Assembly: GCA_002279765.1 (NCBI GenBank) | Contig: NCCR01000049.1 | Location: 10,535-34,248, forward strand | Length of the DNA stretch: 23,714 bases | Direction of reading: 5' to 3' | Source of the DNA: Verrucomicrobia bacterium 12-59-8 | GTDB taxonomy: Bacteria; Verrucomicrobiota; Verrucomicrobiae; Verrucomicrobiales; Verrucomicrobiaceae | Shown here: piece by piece, positions 1 through 12,000 of the stretch | Position numbering within the stretch: the first letter of the stretch is position 1 | Layout of the letters: each line of letters begins with the position of its first letter | Program-made: the position numbers and the translations under genes | The notes under the pieces: generated by a model | Told to the model about the DNA's origin: nothing | Databases searched by the model: none | The model's input: the letters and a program-made list of their open reading frames with translations, nothing else

Positions 1-3000
1 ATGGTGCGGTTCGCTCCGGCCAGCTCCCAGATCGTGGCACTTGAGATGGTCGGAGTGCCCGCGTCATTGTCATTGACCGCAGTGAGGGCATTGGTCGTGC
101 CGCTGAGCACGAAGGTGCCGCCGGTGATGTTGGTCGCGGCCTGCGCACCGCCACTGCCGTTGAGGGTCAGGGTGGCAAAGGTGTTGGCACCGACCAGAGT
201 CAGTACTCCGGCGTTGCCGTTGAAGGTCACATTGCTGGTGGAGGCAATCTGACCGGCGTTGATGGATTCCGTGACGTTGCCGTTGTTGATGATCAAATCT
301 CCCGGCACCTGGACGCTGCCCAATGTGCCGCCCAAAATCAGCGAGCCCGCGCCCTGGTTCACCACGGTCGCACCCGAGTAGGCATTGGAATAACCGCCAA
401 TGACGGGCGAACCAATCGTGGTGTCCACGTTGGTCCCGGCAATAACGCCAGCGCCCGTGGTGATGGTGAAGGTCGTAGGACCTGTGATGGCGGTGATGTA
501 TTCATTAGCGGGGATGCTGGAATTGCCAGTGACCGGCATGCCCACATAGAGCCCGTTGGTGCTAGCCACAGTGACGGTGGCGGATCCTGCTGTGGTGCTG
601 GCCTGCAGCCCGGAAATGCTGTCGCTGCTGGCATTGAGTGCAGCCCCGATGGTGAGCGGCGCGGAGGTGGCGGAAACGAGCGCAGGCAGGGAAAGCACGA
701 AGTGCGTGCTGTCCATAATGCTGCTGATCGTGGTCCCATAGGGAAGACCTAAGCCGTTGACACTTTGCCCAGGAATCAGTCCGGCTGTGCTGGCCACGGT
801 CACGGTGGCGCTCGAGGCTGTCATGGCACCAGACAGGGCAAACCCCACAGGTTGCAGACCGAAGTACTCATTGGCCGTGCCGGTCGCCGTGGCATTTTGT
901 GAGAGTGTGACGACCGTAACCCCTGTGCCCTGGGAGATGCCGGTGATTATGGCACCTTGAGGAATGCCACTCCCCTGCACCGCCTGGCCGGTGAACAAGA
1001 TGGGCGTGCCCAGAATAGTGATGGTGTTGCTACCAGAGGTGGTGTTAGCCACCAGCGACTGCGCGGCAGGAGCGGTGCTCGTGGTGGTGATGATGGTGGT
1101 CGTGCTGCTTGCGGTACCTGTGGCGAGAGCAGAGATGGTGAACGATGTCGGGCTGGTGATGGCGGTAATCGTCGCACCAGCGGGGATGTTTGCATTGCCA
1201 GAGAGGACCTCGCCGATGTAGAGACCATTGGTGGATGAAGACAGCGTCACGACATTGCTGCCCAAGGTGGTGCTGGCAGATGAGAAGGTGGAAGTGGAGG
1301 CGGAGATCGCCCCGAAAAGCACGGTGGCCGCGCTGGTGGGCACCGTCGTGAAGTTACCAGCCAGAGTCACCGTATTGCCGGAGACACTGACCACCGTGGT
1401 GGCGGTAAGTGCGCCACCGCCCGTCGCAGCGGAGGCCAGGGTCACGCTCATGCCAGGATAGATGACGCTACCGGCGGGAACAGTGATCGTGTTGCTGGTA
1501 AAATTGCTGTTCGCAAGCGTGAGCACCTGGGAGGTGGGCAGACTCATCTGCGTACCAGCGGCAGTGGTGGTGCCAGTCACCACAGCTGCGCTGAGTGTGT
1601 AGTGCGTGGCATCGGTGATGCCAGTGATCACCGCTCCTGCGGTCTGGCCCAGACCATTGCTAACCACCTGTCCCACCGCCAGACCTGCGGTGCTGGCAAC
1701 CGTAACAATATTTGAACTGGTGGTAGTGGAGGTCGTCCAGACCGTCGGCAGAACATTCAGCGTCGTGGTGCTGGCACCGGACTTCACGAACGAGAGCAGG
1801 CTCCCGTTGCTGTTGTTGGTGATGGCACTGTTGATGGTGGCCGTGTTGTTGGCGTACACATACAAAGACGGAGCCGAACTGCCCGCCGTGCCCGCAGTGA
1901 GGCGACCACCGGCGATGACACTGGCCGCGCCATTGGTGAGCAGGCCGCCCGTGGCGATGGTGAGCGTGTCTCCCAGGGTGCTCTGGGTGGCAGTCGAAAC
2001 AGCGGTAATGCGCAGAGAGTTGATCGTGCGGCTGGTGATAGCGCCGACACTCGCAGCGATGGTGATGTTGTCGGCGGCCCCTCCGGCGGTCAGCGCGCTG
2101 GCAGAGTAACCGCCAAATGGAGTGGAGCTGTTGAGGCTGGTGCCAAGCCCCCCCACACCCAACGCGCCAGTAACAGGATCCATGGTGGCGCGATAGCTGG
2201 CGAAGTCTATGCCGCCAACCACTGCCCACCCGCCGATGATGCCGTTCGTCAGCGTCGGAGCAGAGCTAATGAGGATTTGCGGATTGGAAGCCGCAGAGGC
2301 GGGAGCGAGACCGTTCATGCCGAGCACGGCCGCTCCGAGCGTGCCTCCGCCCACAGTAATGTTGACGGTCGCAGTGCCGCTCTGATTGAGGCTGGCGAGC
2401 GTCAAAACAGCGCTCCCCGTGCCTGTGGCACTGCTGCCGAATAGATTTTCAGTGATGGTGTTGCCACCGGCAATCAGATTGAGGGCACCGGCAATGCTGA
2501 GCGCATCGGTGCCCTGCCTGGCGGTAAACGTCAGCGTGCCACCGGTCAGATTAATGACGGAGGCTCCCGTGCGTGCAGTCAACGCGGAGAGCCCGGAGTT
2601 ATCCAAGCTGAGCCCGGAGTAATAGACATTGATGGCACCGCCATTGGCGATCGTGCCGCTGTCCTTCAGGGTCAGTATTCCGCCGCGAATGTTGGTGAGC
2701 ATGCCAGCATTGCGACCGTCGGCATTGTTGAGCACGAGCGTGTTCGCGCCAGATTTGTCGAGGGTGATATTGCCTGCGATCGTGCCGACGAAGGTGGTCG
2801 TGGCCGTTGTCGGAGTGGTGAAGAGCGTGGCAGTCGCGCCGGTGTTTGTCACAGTGCCCGCACCACCAGGGAGAAAGTTCCCGTTCGTCTGAGTCAGAGA
2901 TGCCACCGCCTGATTATTGCCTTTGAGGTCCACCATGCCGCCATTGACATTGAGAGCCGCGAACGTGGCCACAGTGGCCGTCGGGATGACGAGCAGTGTG

Positions 3001-6000
3001 TTGGCACCGGCGTTGAGGTCGAGTTCACCGGCATTCACAAACGTGGCTCCGGAGATGAAACTGGATTTTTGTAGATTGAGAGTGCCGCTGTCCGCCTTCA
3101 CCAGCACACCGCTGCCAATCAGGTAGGCATTCAAATTGAGAGTGTCCAAGGTGTGGAAGATGAGACCCGCCGAGCCCTGCGTCAGCGCACCACCCGTGAT
3201 TCCGGCATTACCGGTATTGGCTACGATAGCACCGCTGGAGACGGTGAGCGTGTTGAGCGTACCGGCTGCGTTGAAGAGCATGCTGCCAGTGGCAAGACCG
3301 GTTGCATAATTCACATCAGCACCACCACCAGTCGAGGTGACACCACCGCCGCTGTTCAAGGTGAGCGAGTTGATCGTGGTTGCCGCGTAGAAGTTGAGGT
3401 TCTGTAAGCTGCCGACAAAGACATTGGAAGCAGCCACCGAATTGGAGATCGTGCTGCCAAAAGCGGTGATGGCGGCGGGAGTGGCTGTGCCGAGGTAGCT
3501 GCCGGTCGGAGAGAAATAAATCGCTGAGTCCGCAGATGTGACAATGTGGAAACCGTTGGCGTCAGAGGTGACGAGGCCGGAGCCGGTGCTGTCCATGCCG
3601 ATGATGTCGGGACGGATGCCATTCACCAAGGCGGGCGTGGTGGCGAAGACATTGACCCGGCCAGTGCCGGCTGCGGCACCACCGAGGAGACCTGTGGTGG
3701 AGATGACAAGAGTGCCAGTGTTGGTGGCGCTCTGAGCAGTGAGAGTGGTGATAGTCACACTCGTGCCGAAGGCACCAGTGCTGGGAGTCAGGCTGAACAT
3801 GCTCTGCCCTGCGAGCAGGGTCATGGTACCGAGCACTTCAGAGGTCGCGATATTGTTGTTGGCCAGATAGTTCAAAGTACCGCCCTGGAAGTTCATGACG
3901 TGCGCGGAACTGCTGAACGCCGTGATGCCGCCGAGACGGTTATTGACCGCGTTGCCAGCCACGCCGCTGTTATCCAGCGTAAGCACACCACCTTGGGAGA
4001 TCGTTTCGACGCCGAAGCCGAGCTTGCCGTTCGCTCCGCTCACCGTCACCGTGCCCGCGTTCACCAGCAAGGTGCCGATGATGCCGCCGCTGCTGTCTCC
4101 CGTGAGGGTCCAGTTGCCGGAACCGATCTTGGTCACGTTGAGCACACCGCCCCCTGTGGAGGTGGTGTAGTAATCACTGTTGAACTTGCCCGCGAACGTA
4201 CCGCTGGTGCTGTCACCGGTGACCAGCGTGCCTGCCGTGGCCACGCTGAAATTCTTGATGATGGAGCCTGCAACGCCGGTGATCGTGCCCACCTGTAGAT
4301 TGGTCTGCCCTCGCATGTCGAGAACGTTGCCGCTGTAGCCCAAATCGATCGTGGTGCCGGCATAGTTGGAGTTCGTCCCGAGGACGAGTTCACCACTGTC
4401 GCCATCGGCGAAGCCAACGGTGTTGGCGACATAACTGACACCCCCAAGTTGGAGCACGCCGCTGCCAGCCTTGGTGATCGTACCGCCGGCGACAATGTTG
4501 CTGTTGATCGTGAGGCCGATCTGGCCGTTGCCGTTCACCGATGCATTGGTGACCGGGTCCACCGTGATGGTCGTGCTACTGGAAAGACTAAGGAGGCCAA
4601 GCAAGGCTGGCACCACACGCACGTCATCAAGGAGGGTGGAAGTGATGCCGCCAGTGATGGTCAGCGTACCGGCACCAGTTTGCACGATGGGCCCGTTCCC
4701 GGAAGTGCCTCCACCCTGGCTGTTGAAGACAAGGTTGCCGATGGTCTCATTGAAGCCATTGAGCGTCCACTGCGCGCCACCGCGCACCATCACGGTGGCA
4801 ACATCAGCAATTTGCTGAGACGCCAGATTGGCCACGTAGGCGTTGGCGATAGGCAGCGAGTCGGTAGCATTGTTGTTGCTGCCACTGATGATCAGATTAC
4901 CAGGGATTGCACTGCCTGCGCCCGTGTTGTTGTTCAGGTTTACCACCAGACCATTAGCGTAGGTGGTGCCCAGGTAGGTGTTGGCTCCGGACAGGGTCAC
5001 CGTCGGTGTGCTAACGCTCTGGCTCAAGGCATCCAGCACCAAGTTCAGACCACCGCCCACACCATTGTCGATGATGGCGGAGTTCACCGTGAGAACGTTT
5101 GCCCCCACATGCAAAAAGAGTTCCGGCTGATCGGTGCCTGCAGTGAGCTGGCCGCGAACAACCGTGGAACCAATCGTCGTGGCAAAATTGGTGGTTCCTA
5201 CAAGCAGGCCGCCGCTGGTGAATGTGAGCGTGTCCGCCGCTGCGCCGAAGGAAAGCGTACGCGCGGCAGCAAGACCGTTCCACGTCAGTGTGTTCACTGT
5301 GGCGCCGCCGGTCGGAACGGCGATGGCCGTATCACCAAAGCGCAGATTGCTGCTGCTGGTGGAGGCAGCAAAGCTGGTGGTCTGCATGGCAGCCGTCAGT
5401 CCACGCACACCAGTGACGGGATCGTAGGTTGCAAATTCAGCGTTGGCGACGGTGGTCGCCACATTGGAATCCAGTCCGATGACGGTGGTCCAGGCACCGA
5501 TGATGCCGTTAGTAAGAGATGGCGCGTTGGCAAAGAGCACGATGGGATTGTCTCCCATCGCACCGGTTCCGGCATAGAAATTCAGAGTGGTGCCGATGCT
5601 ACGATAAGCGATGTCGTTGATGGTCAGAGTCGCGGAGCCAATGCCCGCCCCCGCTCCGGCGCTCTGGCCCACATCCAGCCGCAGTTCGTTCGCCGAACCC
5701 ATCAAGTACAGACTTCCTATCGTAGCGGAGCCGCTGTTCCCGCTGCGACTGATGAACTGGAAGGCACCGCCATCAAGCAGGAGCGGTACGCTGGAGGCTA
5801 GACGATTGCTCATTGCCTGAATACCGGTGTCATTCCACTGCAAAACAGCATTATTCACGTAGATGCTGTTGGTCCCGGACAGCCTGCCTTGATCGGTCAA
5901 GGACAAGACACTGCCCTGCACCATCGTGGTTCCAGTATAGCTGTTGTTATCATGCAGGGTCAGAGCGAATGCCCCAGTCTTGACAAAGTTGATGATGTGT

Positions 6001-9000
6001 GAGTCGTCTCCGATGATCTGCCCAGCCCAATCTGAGGCCGCATTGCTAGCGACAGTCAGTGTGGAAGCCGTCGTCGAGGAGTTGGTCACAATCCCGCCTG
6101 TACCGGGTAGGATACCCGCACTTGTGAAGTTGCCAGCGGTCTGCGAATTACCATTCAGGTCCAGCGTGCCGCCTGCATTCACAGTCAACGCACTGGCATT
6201 AAGCGTAGAGGTCAGAGTGGCAATCGTCGGAGCGGTCGTGGCAAGGTAGAAGAGGCCGTTGCTCGTGATGGAGGACGGAGCGATTTGCAAGGTGCCTAGA
6301 TTGATTCGTGTCTGACCGGTGTAACTGTTCTGTGCGGCTCCAAGCACTAGGATGCCTTCACCACTCTTAGTCATGCCTGCCGTTGAAGGGGCTGTCGTGC
6401 CACCCAGAGCGGCATTGATCGTCAGCACCGTGCTGCTGCCTGCGGTGTAGATGAGTAGTTCACGACTGACGCCAGTGGAAGTGTTGACTGCATCGAGGAA
6501 GCCGCCACCCACGGAACCAATCGTGGCACTTGCAGTAGCCAGGATTCCCCCGCTATCGACCGAAAGGTTGCGATTGGCAACGATCGCCAGTGATCCCCCT
6601 GCGGTAATGGTCAGCGAGTTGACCATCGTCCATAGATAAGTGTTCGTGGCAGCACCTGCACTGAGTGCCGAGCTTACTAGGATGTTATTGTTGGCCCCGA
6701 AGCTGGTATCCATTTCAGTCGCCGCCAGCGTGCGAATTCCGTTTGCCCCGTTGAAAGCGAAGCTGACGCCGGAGCCGCTGCTGCCAGTGTCATCTACGAT
6801 CAACCAGGGAATGATGGCGGCATTTTTAGTGGCGGCGGCTCCCGCCTGACCGATAGCTGTCGGCGCGGTGCCAAGTACCACATTGGTCTTGCCGGCTGTG
6901 AGAACAGCGGCGGCTCCCAGAGCTGTGCCGCGAATGAGTGCTGTGCCGGTGTTGGCAACACGGGAAATGGTGCCTGCACCGGTGGTGGACAGCTCCAGGG
7001 TGGATGTTGCATTGACATCCAAGGTGATCACACTGAAGCCGCCGCCGATGGTGATGTTGTTCGCACCCAGCACTTCATTTTGCGCCGTGATCGAACCGGT
7101 ATTGGCCGTCAGCAGGAGAGTGCCGCCATTGAGAGTGATGGCGTGGGCATTCATGCGGTTCACCGACGTTGTGCCGAGTCCAGCGTAATCCAACTGCAGC
7201 GTGTTGGAGGGGATGATCCCCGAAGTCGGGCCCGCGCTCACCGTCGCAGCAGCAGCGCCAAGCACTGTCGTCGATGCGCCGGAGACGACAACTTTACCCA
7301 AGGCCACCGTGATACCGGACAGCGTTGAAGCGCTGGTGATGCCGGTAAGCCTCAGGGTGTTTGCCCCCACCTTCGTGAGCGTGTTGGTCCCGGTGACCTG
7401 GCCAGAGAGTGTGAGGTCACCAAAAGAGGTGCTGCCAAGTCCACTGGCGGTGTTGATGTAGTTTGTGCCGACGCTGGCGGCTGCCCCCAGCGTGACGGTG
7501 CCGGCATAGCTGGCGGCGGTGGTGGAGGTATTGATCAATGAGCCGAGTGCGCTGACGGTTCCCGTGCCGGTGATCGTGCCGCTGCCGCCGTAACCCGTAC
7601 CGCTGATGGTGAGTGCATTGGCATTAATGACCGCCAGGCCGTTCAAGTCGAAAACGCTACCGCTGGCAATGGTGACGGTGTTGGCCGCTGCTCCCAGTGC
7701 TCCGGCATTAGCCAGCTTCAGAGTGCCCAGCGATATGCTGGTGTTGAAAATCTGCGTGCCATTGCTGGCATTGAGGATCAGAGTGTTCGTGCCCTGTTTG
7801 GTCAAGGTAATACCACTACCACCCACGATGGAGTTCAAGGTCAGATTGCCATTGCCACCCACCGTGGAACTCGAGCCCAGAGTGAGTGTGCCCGTCAGAC
7901 TCGCAGCTGCGGAACTGCTGTTCCACAGCGCACCGCTGGAGCCAGCGGCGAGGATGGCCGTGGGAGTGGCTGAAGCCGAAGGGATGAGAGCGCCGCTGCC
8001 GTTGATGGTAATGTTGCCGGTCACTCCGGTCAGGCCATTGAGATCAATCATGCCTGAGGCATTAAAGTAATAGGTACCGGAGCCGGGCGCGGTGGCGGCC
8101 TGAGACAGCGTTACGTTGAGCCCGCTGATGGAGGTGATGTAAGTGCCGACGGGGATGCCCACGCCGGAAACCGCCATGCCAATCTGCAGTGTCAGGTTGC
8201 TGGCGGTATCACTGCCTGCCAGAGAGAGGATGTTGGAGCCGCTGGCAACCGTTGGCAGGGAGGTGCTGGCCGTATTGATGTTCCGAATGAGCGTGCCGCC
8301 CAGGCTGCCTGTGGTTCCAGTGCTGAGTGCGGTTGCGCTGTTAAGCTGCAGAAAGCCTGACTGAATGACGAGGTCACCGGTGAAGGTGGTGTTGTTGCCG
8401 CCAAGGATCAGAGACCCGGTGCCTGACTTGAACAGAGCATTGGCTGCACCGGCTCCGCTCTGGCTGATGGTGCCGATCAAATTGAGCGTGCCCGCGCCTA
8501 GGCTGGCGGTGTTTGTTGTGGCGAGGATCACCCCGTTGCCGACGGTGATTGCGCCATCAACACCGACCCAGCCAGCACCGTAAACACCGCTGGCGCCATT
8601 GACGATGTTGAGGATTGAGTTGTTGCCCAAGTTCATGGCCGTACCCGAAGAGGGAGCAATCACAGCGCCCAAGGTCGATGCCAGCGTGTCAATGGTCGCG
8701 GAAGTGCTGGCGGCAAGGGTATAGCGGTTGCTGATGATAGCGGCAAAGTTGTACCCGTTGGCCGCTGTCGGTGCCGCAGCGGCATAGAAGAGCTTGCTGG
8801 AAGGAATCGCCTGGAAGCCGCCTGTTGCACCCACCACGGTGTCGGGCACGCTGCTGCCAGAGGTGTCCGCACCTGCATAGAGCAGACGGAAGGAGCCGGA
8901 GTTGGTAGCATTGTATGCCGTGTAGGTGATGGTGTGAAAACCGGCGCTGAGGGTGATCTGGCCGCTGCCCGTGGCTTCAACGAGACCGGCATGCGGTCCC

Positions 9001-12000
9001 TGGTCGTTCAGCAACAACTGCCCATCGATGTAAAGGACCGCTGCATCGTCTGAGGCGCTGCGGAAAGTGTAGGTGCCGCCGGTGGTGATTTGAAGCAGCC
9101 CCTGAAGCGTGGTGATGCCATTGGTAAACAAGGCCGTGGTGTCTGACACACGGTTGTTCATGGCGGCATCATTGAGCAAACTCACGGTGCCGGTGCCCGA
9201 GGTGCCGATGGCGGCCACATTGGCGTTGATGACGCCCTGTGCAGCACCCAGGCTACTGTAACTGGCTGCGAGACCGCCTGAGGTGTAACCACTCGGAGTG
9301 GTGACCGGCGCAGTCGCGGGTGTCTGAATCAGTAGCGGGTAGTAGTTGCTGCCGTTGTAGGATGAAAGCTCGATGGGATTGGTGGCGAGGGTGGTGGTCG
9401 CTCCCAGCGTGGTGATGTCGGGGAAATACAGCGAACCCTGGCCGATGTTGAGAGGCTTGTTGCCAGCCGAATAATTGTACACATACGCCGTCATGCCAGC
9501 CGGAACATTGATGCGGGGCACGCCGGACGTGTCGGTGAGATTTTGAATGATGAGCGAGTAGGCGTTTGCGCTGCCGAGATTGAGCACCTGCGTGCCGCTC
9601 ATCGTCAACTGCGGGATCTTGATGGCATTGCCGGTTCCATTACCAGATACGGCCACGCCGATGCTGGAGGCGTTCCCCACGAAGAGATTGGCATAGTTGG
9701 AGTCTGGATTGATCGTGACCGACAGCCCTTGATACAGAATCAAGCCGCTGTTGCTCAGGCCATTATTCTCCAGTGCCAGGGTTCCGTTGCTGGTGAGCGT
9801 GATGGTTGCATTGAGCAGGGGTTGTGGAGTGCTGCTCGTGGCTCCGCCCAGCACCAAGACGCCAGCGTTGACGGTGATCGAGCCGCCAAAGGAGTTATTG
9901 TTGGTAAGCGCAAAGGTGCCAAGACCGTTTTTTATGATGCTGGAGTTGCCTCCGCCAGCGCCACCGTTGTCTGTCACAATGCCACCGAGAGTAAGGAAGC
10001 TGCCGGGAACATCCACATTCACGGTCGTAGTTCCTGAATTGAGCGTCACGTCTCCATTCAGCGTGAGACCGTTCGGTCCCTTGTAGCTCAGGTCATTGCC
10101 GCCAAGCACCAGTGCATTTGAAATGACATTGGTGGTGGCGTTCGAAGTCAGGTAAGTGCCAGCGCCAATCGTGAAGGTGCCTGTGCCAACGGGGCCGCTA
10201 GTGACTGCACCGGCCACGGATGTGCTGCTGGAGCCAATGGCCATACCGCCTGCGGTGAGATTCATACCGCCGTCGAAGGTACTGGCACCGCTCAATTGCA
10301 GCAGGCCGTTGCCCGTTTTGCTGATGCCCACGCCTGTTCCGGTCGTGCCGATGCCAACGATAGGCGAGCTGATGGACAGCGAGGCCGTGAGCTGGGTCAC
10401 CGTGGTGCCCGCAATCTGAATGGGGTCCACGATGATGGTGTTGGTGCCTGATGCCAGGCCGAGCGATGCGACGCTGATGGTGGAGACCGTAAAAGGATTG
10501 CTCGAGCTTGCGGTAATGGGAGTGGAACTCGACAGATTGAGCACGCTCACCGGAATGGTTGTGGCGGTGGTCACGATGGGATTGCCTTCACCGCCGTTGT
10601 TGTTGAACACAATGCTGTTCAGCGTCTGGGTGCCGGCCAGATTCACCGTGGACTTGCCGATCACGGTCAGCGTAGTGCTGGGATCAATCTGGCCGCCAAT
10701 GCCGCTCAACACACCATTCGCGGTACTGGTGCCGACATTCAGCGTGGTGGCTGTGACGCCGCTGCCACTGCCCACGAGTGTGAGGCCGCCAGCCGGAATC
10801 ACAACAGTCCCAGCAGTAGCTGCAGCGAGGTTCACCGTACCTTGATTGATCACCGTGCCTCCTGTGTAAGTGTTTGCGGCAGTGAGCGTGAGGGTACCCG
10901 TGCCGCTCTTGTTCATGCGGGTCAGGTTCCCGAAGCCGTTGTCCTGGATGGAGGCGTTGACCACCATGTCGGATGCAAACGTCAAGGTCTGCGCTCCGCT
11001 AGTGGAAGTCGCATTGTAGTTGATGGTGAACTGGGTCCCATTCAGGATCTGGGTCACATAAGCCCCGGCTGGTATGCCCGTACCGCTAATGGCCATGCCC
11101 GCGAAGAGGCCGGTGGTGGAAGTGACTGAGACCACATTGCTGTTGATCACCGTGCCGGTGCCCGCGACTCCGGTACCGGTGACAGTGCTCGCGGTGTTGA
11201 ACACCACCAGTTCGGTGGTTCCTGATGTGGCCGTACCGCCTGAAGTCAGAATGCCACGTACGCTGGACGTGCCGATGGAGGTGGAACCAACGCCGCTGTT
11301 GCTGTGAAGCAGGCCGCCCATGATGATGTTGAGCACATCCGTCGAATTGGTAAAGGCCAGGTCATTTTCGGCCACCCCGGCAAAGCGCAGGTAGTCCGTG
11401 GTGGCTCCGCCTGCATTCAGCGTGATCACCTGATTGATGCCGGCGATGCCGTTCAAGAGATTGGTCACATTGCCCGCACCAAAGCCATTGAGCGTGCCGC
11501 CGGAGTAGGTGTTGAGAATGTTCGCACCCTGCACCGCTGTGGTGGTGGTGACCGTGCCGCCGGACATGTAGCCTCCTGCATAGCCCTGATAGCCGACGGT
11601 TCCTACCGCGCCGATGCCCAGCGAGGGGTTATACCCGGCCCAGGTATCGGAGTTGGCGATGGCCCAGGCTCCGATGACACCGGTGGCAGCGCTGTAGCCA
11701 AGACTGGCGCTGTCGGCCACCAGAATGCGTGGATTGGAGCCTTCACTTCCCAAGGTGGTGCCCACGAAGTTCAGGATGCCGTCGGCTGTATGCGTAATGC
11801 TGGCAAAACCCAGATCCGCATTGGAGTAGGTACCGGCGCCCCCAACTGCTGCCGAAACGGTGCTGACACCCGAAGCTGCCGTGAGATCTCCCAGACTCTC
11901 AGAGGTATAGGTGTTGAACCGGCCTGTGAGTGCGATGGTTCCTCCATTCAAAGTGATCGCTGCCGCGTCGTTGACGCGGTCATTGTTGTTGAAGAACAAG

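Noticed and set aside
440..1740. CRISPR array as an explanation of the regular repeats
   Set aside because: The period is over 200 bp, the copies are protein-level repeats with diverged DNA, and they are in frame within a coding sequence.
4449..5801. Plus-strand open frame of 450 codons
   Set aside because: It lies wholly antisense to the repeat protein, whose frame is continuous here and shows a clear N-T-Y-L-G motif and NGIIGAW module. The antisense product is Gly/His/Arg/Asp-rich without motifs.
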